Assembly: GCA_934621485.1 (NCBI GenBank)
Contig: CAKTUS010000059.1
Location: forward strand, 1-15,678
Direction of reading: 5' to 3'
From: an uncultured Clostridia bacterium
GTDB lineage: Bacteria; Bacillota; Clostridia; Christensenellales; Aristaeellaceae
DNA length: 15,678 nucleotides
Shown here: positions 7,423 through 13,560 of the stretch, in pieces
Layout of the letters: each line of letters starts with the position of its first letter
Position numbering within the stretch: the stretch's first letter is position 1
The notes under the pieces: generated by a model
What the model was told of the DNA's origin: nothing
Database searches by the model: none
Seen by the model: only the letters and a program-made list of their open reading frames with translations
Translations under genes and position numbers: made by a program

Positions 7423-8643
7423 ATGCTGAAAGTCAACCCCAATTATCACAAGCTGCCGGGCAGCTACCTGTTTGCCGAAATCGCCCGCCGGGTGAAGGAA
7501 TACAGCGCTCAACACCCGGACGCCAACCTGATTCGCCTGGGCATTGGCGACGTTACCCGGCCCCTGGCACCCGCCGTGGTGGAAGCCTTCCAAAAAGCAG
7601 TGCTGGAAATGGGAAAGGCCGAAACCTTTCATGGCTACGGCCCGGATTACGGCTATGATTTTTTGATTCACGCCATTGTGGAAAACGATTACAAGGCTCT
7701 GGGTGTGGACATTGCCGACGACGAGGTGTTTGTGTCCGACGGCGCCAAGTGTGATGTGAGCAATGTGCAGGAATTGTTCAGCGACGATGCGGTAATTGCC
7801 GTCACCGACCCGGTGTATCCCGTATATGTGGACTCCAACGCCATGGCGGGCCGGGCGGGAGAGTATGTGGGCGACCGCTGGAACCGGCTGGTGTACCTGC
7901 CCTGCAATGCGGAAAACGGCTTTGTACCGCCGCTGCCAGACCGGCCCGTGGACGTCATTTACCTGTGCTATCCCAACAACCCCACCGGCACCACCCTTAC
8001 CCGGGAACAGTTGAAGCCCTTTGTGGACTATGCCAAGGCCAACGGCTGCATCATTGTGTATGACTCCGCCTATAAGGCGTTCATCCAAAGCGGCGCGCCC
8101 GCCAGCATTTACGAAATTGAAGGAGCCAGGGATGTGGCCATCGAGTGCTGCTCCTATTCCAAGACTGCCGGGTTCACCGGCACCCGCTGCGGCTGGATGG
8201 TGATTCCCCACGGGGTGAAGGGTCTGCTGCCCGACGGATCCGCCGCGGAGCTCAACGCCATGTGGAAGCGCCGCATGGGCAGCAAGTTCAACGGCGTCAG
8301 CTACCCGGTGCAGCGGGCGGCGGAGGCTGTGTACAGCCCTGACGGCGCGGCGCAGTGCCGTCAGACCATCGCCTATTACCAGCGCAACGCCCAAATCATC
8401 CGCGAGGGCCTGCAAAAGGCGGGGTACACCGTGTTTGGCGGTGTGGACGCGCCCTATGTGTGGCTGCAAACGCCAAACGGCATGTCCAGCTGGGACTTCT
8501 TTGATCAGCTGCTTTCCAAGGCTCATGTGGTAGGCACTCCCGGCGCGGGCTTCGGCCCTTGCGGCGAGGGGTATTTCCGTCTCACCGCCTTCAACACCCT
8601 GGAAAAGACCCAAGAGGCCCTTTCCCGCCTGGCCAGGGGTTGA
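7423..8643 (+). CDS. dapL: LL-diaminopimelate aminotransferase
   Basis: PLP-dependent class I aminotransferase that converts tetrahydrodipicolinate plus glutamate to LL-diaminopimelate and 2-oxoglutarate, replacing the dapD/C/E steps. It has 406 residues, close to the family's usual 410. The N-terminus NPNYHKLPGSYLF, followed by RLGIGDVTRPL, is diagnostic of DapL. The PLP lysine is Lys247 in SYSKTAGFTGTR. YPNNPTGT (183-190) and Asp214/Tyr217 in VYDSAYKAF are cofactor contacts, and the conserved Arg near 386 (YFRLTAF) binds the substrate carboxylate. The ATG follows GAAAGGATG. It is the last gene of the operon, with a strong terminator 11 nt after the stop. DapL is common in Clostridia and consistent with meso-DAP made for lysine and peptidoglycan. 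Confidence 0.97.
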   Translation: MLKVNPNYHKLPGSYLFAEIARRVKEYSAQHPDANLIRLGIGDVTRPLAPAVVEAFQKAVLEMGKAETFHGYGPDYGYDFLIHAIVENDYKALGVDIADDEVFVSDGAKCDVSNVQELFSDDAVIAVTDPVYPVYVDSNAMAGRAGEYVGDRWNRLVYLPCNAENGFVPPLPDRPVDVIYLCYPNNPTGTTLTREQLKPFVDYAKANGCIIVYDSAYKAFIQSGAPASIYEIEGARDVAIECCSYSKTAGFTGTRCGWMVIPHGVKGLLPDGSAAELNAMWKRRMGSKFNGVSYPVQRAAEAVYSPDGAAQCRQTIAYYQRNAQIIREGLQKAGYTVFGGVDAPYVWLQTPNGMSSWDFFDQLLSKAHVVGTPGAGFGPCGEGYFRLTAFNTLEKTQEALSRLARG

Positions 8644-8654
8644 GCAAAGCCCTA

Positions 8655-8700
8655 CCGCCCGATTTTCGAAAAAACGAAAACCGGGCGGTTTCTTTATTTC
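8655..8700 (+). terminator. Operon terminator after dapL
   Basis: CCGCCCGATTTTCG (8655-8668) pairs with CGAAAACCGGGCGG (8675-8688) with one mismatch, around a 6-nt A-rich loop, and is followed by TTTCTTTATTT. This is a strong intrinsic terminator placed directly after the dapL stop. The remaining bases up to 8867 hold no gene, and I see no convincing terminator for the - strand operon that ends at 8868. Confidence 0.9.
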
Positions 8701-8867
8701 CGCGATAAGAAAAAGGGTCGCTCGATGAGGGCGGCCGCAGTCGCCTCCTGCGCTTCCGCTTTTGAAACGGCCCAGGCCCATGCTACCCCATCAAGCCTGC
8801 CGCTTTGCCGGCGGCGAAGCGCGCGTCAGGCCCTTTCCAACGGATGCGCACTGGAGAAAGCCTTTTG

Positions 8868-9251
8868 TCAAAGCACATTTTCCAGCGACATGAAATCGCT
8901 GCTTTCAATATCGCCCAGCGCATCGTAAAGCTCGTCCAGCGCTTGCAGCGCCTCCTGATTCCAGTTCATTTCCAGAGCCGTATCCAGCTTCAAAAGCGCC
9001 GTATTCACCGCCCGCGTATGGTGATGGCTGATGAGACAATTCAGCCACAAGGCGTCCCGCTGCCACAGGGCATGCAGGTAGGTTTGCTCCTGCCGGGCCT
9101 GCTGCGGCAAGCCCGCTATCACAGCCTGACGCACCTCTTCAAAGGAGCGCTTGTATTGCCGGGCTGTGTTCCGTTGCAGCACGTCCAGCCAAACGCCCGG
9201 CCCCACGCTCAGCATGGTCAGTATCACAATGAGAGTAAGCGCCCGGCGCAT
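8868..9251 (-). CDS. DUF4363 family protein
   Basis: A 127-residue protein with an N-terminal hydrophobic segment (about 4-21, possible signal anchor), followed by a mainly alpha-helical extracytoplasmic domain. I recognise it as DUF4363-like from its size, the single N-terminal membrane segment, the helical heptad-like body (LDTALEMNWNQEALQALDELYDAL) and above all its place directly after a DUF421 gene, a pairing common in Clostridia and Bacilli. No function is known. The start ATG directly abuts the TAA of the DUF421 gene (TAAATG), and a GAGGTGG ribosome binding site lies inside that gene's end. It is the last gene of a three-gene operon. Confidence 0.75.
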   Translation of the reverse strand: MRRALTLIVILTMLSVGPGVWLDVLQRNTARQYKRSFEEVRQAVIAGLPQQARQEQTYLHALWQRDALWLNCLISHHHTRAVNTALLKLDTALEMNWNQEALQALDELYDALGDIESSDFMSLENVL

Positions 9252-9974
9252 TTACCACACCACCTCGCTTGCTGAAAGGGCCTGAACCTGCACAGGCGGC
9301 TTGCCCTGATAGCCGTGAGCCGTCATGCGGCCGTCGGTGTCCACATAGCACAAGAGCACTTCCCGCTCGCTGGCAAAGCCAAGCGTATGCAGCTGCGCTT
9401 GCAGCCAGGATTCCTCCTTGCGGCACAGGGGCAGATTGGCCCGTTCTACCTTGCCATCCAGCACCAGCGTCAGGGGGATGCCCTCATAGCCGGTTTTCAG
9501 CTTCAAATCCCTGGGCGTTGCGGGCCGGTTGGCGCTGCTGGGAAATACGCTGAGCTTGCCGCTGGTTTCCATGATGGCGGTGCCCACCTCCGTGGGAGAC
9601 AGCATGCCGCTGCTGCGCAGTTCCTCCAGCAGGTCGTTCAGGTTAAAACACAGCTTTTCCAGCGCCTGATGGTCAATGCAGCCGTCCCGGATGACCACCG
9701 TGGGCGTACCGCTGAAAAAAGCCCGCAGCCGCTGGCTTTTCAGCGACAGCAGGGTAAACAACTGGTGCAGCGTCACGGTGGCCATCAGCGGCAGCACGCC
9801 CCGCCAAAGGGGAATATCCAGGCTTTCCATGGGGGTGGAGGCCAAATCGGCAATCATGATGGCAATGACCAGCTCAAAGGGCTGCAACTGGCCAATCTGC
9901 CGCTTGCCCATCAGCCGCATGGCCAGCACGGCAAAGCACACCAGCAGCAGGCTGCGAATCAATACGGTGATCAT
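9252..9974 (-). CDS. DUF421 (YetF family) membrane protein
   Basis: A 240-residue protein with an N-terminal membrane domain (hydrophobic segments about 4-20, 34-48 and 58-77) and a soluble C-terminal YetF domain. The signature RLMGKRQIGQLQPFELVIAI (20-39) is characteristic of DUF421, as are the PTVVIRDG strand (91-98) and the KTGYEGIPLTLVLDGKV segment. The biochemical role is unknown. DUF421 proteins are abundant in spore-formers, and some sit in the spore inner membrane and affect spore resistance. Its ATG abuts the TAA of the upstream BofC-like gene, with GGAG 6 nt away inside that gene. It is probably translated by coupling, and its product may work with the DUF4363 protein. Confidence 0.9.
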   Translation of the reverse strand: MITVLIRSLLLVCFAVLAMRLMGKRQIGQLQPFELVIAIMIADLASTPMESLDIPLWRGVLPLMATVTLHQLFTLLSLKSQRLRAFFSGTPTVVIRDGCIDHQALEKLCFNLNDLLEELRSSGMLSPTEVGTAIMETSGKLSVFPSSANRPATPRDLKLKTGYEGIPLTLVLDGKVERANLPLCRKEESWLQAQLHTLGFASEREVLLCYVDTDGRMTAHGYQGKPPVQVQALSASEVVW

Positions 9975-10547
9975 TTAGGACTCCATGCTTTCCAGCCACG
10001 CTTCCAGCTCCTCCAGGGTGGCGAAGCCCATGCCGTGCTCCACCGACTCCTGCTCGGCGGCGGGCAGGCTGCTCAGGGGCAGTTCCAGTTCCCGCACCAG
10101 GGCCAGAGCGTCGCCATATTTGTTTTCAAACACACATAGCATGCCCGCGCCGCCAGGCATCAGCACCATGTGATCCGGACAGTACAAATCCGGCTTTTGC
10201 TCCATCTTGATCAGCTTGGGACCAAACTCGGTTATGCGCCATTCGGGGTACAGGGCTTCCACATCCGCCCGGTTCTTGTGAAGCAGCTCCACCGGGGCGG
10301 TTACCCGCCGGGTAACCACATGCTCGCAACGGGTGTAGGTAAGGGTTTGGTATAGCTGACAGCCCTCCTGGACCCGCACGTCGCCGGCACTGTCCGCCGC
10401 CTGGGCCGGAGGCAGCTCGCCCGGAGCGGTCGTGCCGCCCGGTACAAGCAGCGTAACCGCCGCAATAACCAGCAGCGCCGCCGCGCCCACCAGCATCCAC
10501 AGCATACTGCGCTTGAAAAGGTGAGTCTGAGAATCGTGTTCGTTCAT
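9975..10547 (-). CDS. BofC-like protein (sporulation-associated, membrane-anchored)
   Basis: A 190-residue protein with a short basic N-terminus, one membrane segment (about 14-35), a low-complexity linker and an extracytoplasmic domain. The C-terminal part (about 117-190: DLYCPDHMVLM, then GMLCVFENKYGDAL, LPLSSLPAAEQESVEHGMG and the final EELEAWLESM) resembles the BofC C-terminal domain. The middle part (ITEFGPKLIKMEQ) also fits. In Bacillus subtilis, BofC restrains the SpoIVB protease that controls pro-sigma-K processing; that role here is an inference. The start ATG has AAGGAG 8 nt upstream. It is the first gene of the operon, with a sigma-F-like promoter candidate upstream. The family assignment is moderate because sequence similarity is weak by eye. 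Confidence 0.7.
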   Translation of the reverse strand: MNEHDSQTHLFKRSMLWMLVGAAALLVIAAVTLLVPGGTTAPGELPPAQAADSAGDVRVQEGCQLYQTLTYTRCEHVVTRRVTAPVELLHKNRADVEALYPEWRITEFGPKLIKMEQKPDLYCPDHMVLMPGGAGMLCVFENKYGDALALVRELELPLSSLPAAEQESVEHGMGFATLEELEAWLESMES

Positions 10548-10577
10548 AGGGCGCGCTCCTTCATGATGGAATATCCT

Positions 10578-10607
10578 CAGTCTGTCCTGTAAAAATACAC
10601 TTTATAC
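10578..10607 (-). promoter_or_regulatory. Candidate forespore (sigma-F-like) promoter
   Basis: Read on the - strand: GTATA (10607-10603), 15-nt spacer, GGACAGACTG (10587-10578). The sigma-F consensus is GYWTA-15-GGNRANAMTW; this matches the -35 fully and the -10 except at two positions. It lies about 30 nt upstream of the BofC-like start. I see no good sigma-A promoter for this operon. A chance match in an AT-rich stretch cannot be excluded. Confidence 0.4.
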
Positions 10608-10629
10608 ACACAGGAAGGGCCGGGCGCGG

Positions 10630-10658
10630 TTTACTTTTGCTCCAGGTTTGTGTACAAT
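10630..10658 (+). promoter_or_regulatory. Sigma-A promoter of the peptidase/apgM transcript
   Basis: -35 TTTACT (10630-10635), 17-nt spacer, -10 TACAAT (10653-10658). It lies 30 nt upstream of the ATG at 10689, with AAGGAGG in between. It is divergent from the BofC-like operon promoter within a 141-nt spacer. Confidence 0.7.
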
Positions 10659-10688
10659 GAAGGCTGATTACCGCAAGGAGGCGATGTT

Positions 10689-11501
10689 ATGTACGCCGCT
10701 TTTCGACGCGCACTGTGCGCGTTGCTGCTGTTTGTGTTTCTTTGCCCGCCGTCAGCGGGGGCCGAGGTGGTCATTACCATCAGCGACGGCGACCAGAGCC
10801 TAATCCAGCAGGTAACGGACGAGTCCGCTGAAGAACAGACGGAAGCGGCGGCCCCTCAGGGCGACGCCGGCGCTCGGGAAGCCTTCATCGACGGAATCAT
10901 CGCCCTGGCCAAGGAAAAGTTTGACGAGGCTCACGGCAAGGCCCAGCGGGCCCAGTACAGCGGCGATATTTACGTGTGCAAAAATTTCACCGTATACCTG
11001 TTTCGTCAAAATGCCGGCAACTACCGCATGGCTCAATACCCGGATGTGGAGCTGGTGATTCCTGACAATCTGCCCAAGGACCAGTGCAAGGAATACGTGT
11101 ACGGCGCCGAATGGAAGGACGTGCCCGCTTCGGAGGGCAATCCCTTCTATGCAGCGGCTTCCTTCCGCTACGATCCAAACAAAACCAAAGCGGAAAACCG
11201 GGAACTGGCCCGGGAATTTCTCAAGCAGGCCCAGCGTGGCGACTACTTCCAGATGGCCGCCAATTACTATTACGGTATCGGAGCGCACAGCATGATTTTC
11301 ATTGCGGATTACGACCCCGAGACCGACACCGTGCGCTGGTGCGACAGCAACATGAAGGGTGAAAAGCGAAACGGCGAGCGCTACGGCTATGTGCAGTATG
11401 ATGCGGTGAAGGAAATCGACTGGTTTGTGGACGCCTTTTGCCGCAAAAAATACGGCGCTACCATCTACCGCCTGAGGGACGATATCATCTACGCGCCATA
11501 A
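10689..11501 (+). CDS. Secreted papain-like cysteine peptidase candidate
   Basis: A 270-residue exported protein. The signal peptide is clear: basic start (MYAAFRR), hydrophobic core 9-18, and a likely cleavage after PSAGA (about 25). An acidic, Gln-rich linker follows to about 62. The folded part has the order Cys97 (DIYVCKNFTVYLF), His200 (GIGAHSMIFIADYD), then Asp219/Asn221 (WCDSNMKG), matching the Cys-His-Asp/Asn order of NlpC/P60, CHAP and related amidase folds. YYYGIGAHSMIFI resembles the His-bearing strand of such enzymes. The substrate could be cell-wall peptide, but no wall-binding domain is present. The ATG has AAGGAGG 7 nt upstream. apgM follows after 25 nt; the BofC-like operon is divergent. 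The exact family is not recognised. Confidence 0.7.
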   Translation: MYAAFRRALCALLLFVFLCPPSAGAEVVITISDGDQSLIQQVTDESAEEQTEAAAPQGDAGAREAFIDGIIALAKEKFDEAHGKAQRAQYSGDIYVCKNFTVYLFRQNAGNYRMAQYPDVELVIPDNLPKDQCKEYVYGAEWKDVPASEGNPFYAAASFRYDPNKTKAENRELAREFLKQAQRGDYFQMAANYYYGIGAHSMIFIADYDPETDTVRWCDSNMKGEKRNGERYGYVQYDAVKEIDWFVDAFCRKKYGATIYRLRDDIIYAP

Positions 11502-11526
11502 CGGATAAGGAAAGAAGGGATTTTTC

Positions 11527-12831
11527 ATGAAATACGTGCTTGTCATTGGCGACGGCATGGCCGATACTCATCTGCCCCAGCTGGCGGGCAAGACCCCGCT
11601 GGAAGCCCTGGCACTGCCGGCCTTCAACCGCTGCGCCGGGTGCTTTTGCGGTCGGGCGCTTACCGTGCCCCACGGCCTGCCTGCCGGCAGCGATACCGCC
11701 ATTTTGAGCATTTTCGGCTATTCGCCCAAAACCTATTACACCGGCCGCAGCGTGCTGGAGGCCGCCGGCATGGGCGTAACCGTGCCCAAGGGCTGCGTCA
11801 GCTTCCGGGTGAATTTGTGCGCTGTTACGCCGGATGAAAACGGCAACCTGGTCATTCACAGCCACAACGGCGGTAATATTCACGGCGAAGAAGCCGTCAC
11901 GCTAATGAACGACCTGATTGCTGACCCGGGCTTTGCCGCCATGATGCAGGCGGCGGGCCTGTCGATAACCGTGACCGACACCTTCCGGCATGTGGGCGTG
12001 ATGCAGACCACCGCCAGCGACCTGTCCGCCGTGCGCCTGACCGAGCCCCATAATGTGCTGGAGCAGCCCATTGCGCCGCATCTGCCCCACCTGCTTCGGG
12101 AAACGGAGGACGCCGCCGCCCGAAAGCTGAGCGAAGATATTCGCGCTCTCATGCTTCGCAGCTACGAGCTTTTGAAGGACCACCCGGTGAACCGCAGACG
12201 CATGGCGGAGGGCAAGCTGCCCGCCAACATGATTTGGCCCTGGGGTGCGGCTACCGCCATGGAGCTGCCCTCCTTCCGGGAAAAATACGGCCATTTTGGC
12301 ACAGTGGTCAGCGCGGTGCCGCTGGTATGGGGCATTGCAGGGCTGGCGGGGCTGAAAACCCCTCATGTGGAAGGGGCCAACGGCGATTTGGACACCAACT
12401 ATGAAGGCAAGGTGCAGTGCGCCCTGGACGCTTTGGACGCAGGGGACGACTTTGCCGCCGTACACATTGAGGCCCCGGACGAAATGGCTCATGCGGGCGA
12501 CTTGGGCCGCAAGCTGGAAGCCATTCAAAACGTGGAAAGCCGCGTGGTCGGCCCGCTGCTGAACCAGCTGATGGGCCGGGGCGAGGACTTCCGCCTGCTG
12601 CTGCTCAGCGACCATCCCACCCTGCTAACCACCCGCACCCACGACGGCAGTCCCGTTCCCTACGCCATTTTTGACAGCCGAACCGTGCGCAGGGCGCTGG
12701 ATGCTGGCAAGGAGCCGCCCATGCGCAAATTCTGCGAGGAAGAAATGATGTGTGAACCGGTGCTGATGGACGGCACCGATCTGATGCGCCTTCTTTTTGA
12801 ACAGGGGCCCTACAGCGCTCTGCGCGCTTAG
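11527..12831 (+). CDS. apgM: Cofactor-independent phosphoglycerate mutase, ApgM-type (possibly homoserine kinase)
   Basis: A 434-residue member of the alkaline-phosphatase-like superfamily, COG3635/ApgM group. The known activity interconverts 3- and 2-phosphoglycerate in glycolysis without 2,3-bisphosphoglycerate, using two metal ions and a phosphoserine. Metal and catalytic residues are visible: Asp9 in IGDGMAD, Ser55 in LPAGSDTAILSIFGY, Asp318 and His322 in APDEMAHAGD, Asp362-His363 in LLSDHPT, and His372 in RTHDG. Some close homologues, including one in Bacteroides, act instead as homoserine kinases, so with an aspartate-family pathway nearby that alternative is open. Length is slightly above the usual 400. 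The start ATG follows AAAGAAGGG. It is the second gene of its transcript. No terminator lies directly after the stop; the first T-rich hairpin is at 13210. Confidence 0.9.
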   Translation: MKYVLVIGDGMADTHLPQLAGKTPLEALALPAFNRCAGCFCGRALTVPHGLPAGSDTAILSIFGYSPKTYYTGRSVLEAAGMGVTVPKGCVSFRVNLCAVTPDENGNLVIHSHNGGNIHGEEAVTLMNDLIADPGFAAMMQAAGLSITVTDTFRHVGVMQTTASDLSAVRLTEPHNVLEQPIAPHLPHLLRETEDAAARKLSEDIRALMLRSYELLKDHPVNRRRMAEGKLPANMIWPWGAATAMELPSFREKYGHFGTVVSAVPLVWGIAGLAGLKTPHVEGANGDLDTNYEGKVQCALDALDAGDDFAAVHIEAPDEMAHAGDLGRKLEAIQNVESRVVGPLLNQLMGRGEDFRLLLLSDHPTLLTTRTHDGSPVPYAIFDSRTVRRALDAGKEPPMRKFCEEEMMCEPVLMDGTDLMRLLFEQGPYSALRA

Positions 12832-13209
12832 CGGCGAGGAACGATCCCCGCGCTCCGGGCAATCCCTTCATGCGGACCGGGCTGAGCTCCGGGAGGCAGC
12901 CCGGCGGTTTGCTTCCAGACGACCCATGCATTCCGAGAGCCGGCACGCAAAGCCTGTCCACTGGTGGGCAAAAACGAAAGTACGCTTGAAAACCTGAGGA
13001 GACTTGCGCTCTTGCGGCACTGCGGTGTGCTCCAGCACAGCTCTTTGGCATGAATGTACGCCGAAAGCAGCCCCGTCTGCGTTCGCCCATTGCTCATTTG
13101 GCTATCGGCGGGGCATGTTTTTCGCTTCTGAAACCAGGCTTTGCACCCGTTTGACGGGCTTGTGCCTCCCTGCGATCCGCTGGCCCCTAGGCAAAGCGTT
13201 CGTCTCGTC
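12832..13209. other. Non-coding stretch downstream of apgM
   Basis: About 380 bases with no supportable gene. It holds small GC-rich inverted repeats, for example GAGCTCC-type and CCCGG/CCGGG pairings near 12880-12920, but no U-tract terminator. Two minus-strand frames of 89 and 161 codons cross it; they lack ribosome binding sites and recognisable composition. I tested it by eye for tmRNA, 6S RNA, SRP RNA and common riboswitch cores and saw none. It could be a long 3' untranslated region or hold an unrecognised small RNA. Confidence 0.4.
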
Positions 13210-13239
13210 CAAAAAGCTCACCGTTAAGCAAGCTTTTTG
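13210..13239. terminator. Bidirectional terminator-like hairpin
   Basis: CAAAAAGCT (13210-13218) pairs perfectly with AGCTTTTTG (13231-13239) around a 12-nt loop. The A-tract and T-tract arms make it usable in either direction. It is the first plausible end for the apgM transcript. Confidence 0.5.
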
Positions 13240-13247
13240 CATGACTT

Positions 13248-13285
13248 GATCCCCTCAACCGTTTCGGTTGAGGGGATCTTCCTGT
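13248..13285 (+). terminator. Twin hairpin 1
   Basis: A perfect 14-bp stem, GATCCCCTCAACCG (13248-13261) with CGGTTGAGGGGATC (13265-13278), has a TTT loop and is followed by TTCCTGT. The tail is only moderately U-rich. It is nearly identical to the hairpin at 13520-13550, including the flanks (ATGACTTGA before, TCTTCCT after). Confidence 0.7.
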
Positions 13286-13302
13286 CGAAAAAACCGGATG
13301 GT

Positions 13303-13506
13303 ATCGGAAGGCCGCGGCCCTCCGATTTTCATTGCGAACCCGGCGTACACGCCGCCGGGTTTGGCAGCCTTGCCCTGCTAGGCTTAGACTGTCGAAAAAA
13401 CTATCAAAGAGCGTGCGCCTGTGAACGTGGCTACGCCGGTTCGCGGGAAAGCATGATGGGCTTATGGGCTCCGCCCCTAAAGCCCCCGGCAGGAGGCAGT
13501 CCACTT
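13303..13506 (+). repeat. Divergent intergenic element, copy B
   Basis: Same block order and orientation as 1269-1484. It begins with the hairpin ATCGGAAGGC/GCCCTCCGAT (13303-13326, one A.C mismatch) and GATTTTCATTGCGAA. It continues with a 9-bp hairpin AACCCGGCG/CGCCGGGTT (13337-13361), which is only partly kept in copy A, and ends with GGCTCCGCCCCTAAA at 13467-13481 and CCCCCGGCAGG. It carries the recurrent motif CTGTCGAAAA (13388 region; also just outside at 13282 and at 1110). It lies exactly between the two twin hairpins. Confidence 0.65.
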
Positions 13507-13519
13507 TTTTTGATGACCT

Positions 13520-13560
13520 GAGCCCCTCAACCGTTTCGGTTGAGGGGCTCTTCCTTATTT
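13520..13560 (+). terminator. Twin hairpin 2
   Basis: A perfect 14-bp stem, GAGCCCCTCAACCG (13520-13533) with CGGTTGAGGGGCTC (13537-13550), has a TTT loop and a TTCCTTATTT tail on the + strand. On the - strand it starts 5 nt after the flavin oxidoreductase stop but lacks a U-tract, so termination is likelier for + strand transcripts, limiting read-through into the converging operon. Confidence 0.75.

Noticed and set aside
7372..8781. 469-codon open frame on the - strand opposite dapL
   Set aside because: It is antisense to a confidently identified gene, crosses the dapL terminator and shows no protein family features.
12605..13097. Minus-strand frames of 161 and 89 codons at the apgM 3' end
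   Set aside because: They overlap apgM or the spacer in antisense, have no initiation signal and no recognisable sequence.
13248..13550. CRISPR array from the repeated hairpin
   Set aside because: Only two copies exist 272 nt apart, with no regular spacers and no cas genes.
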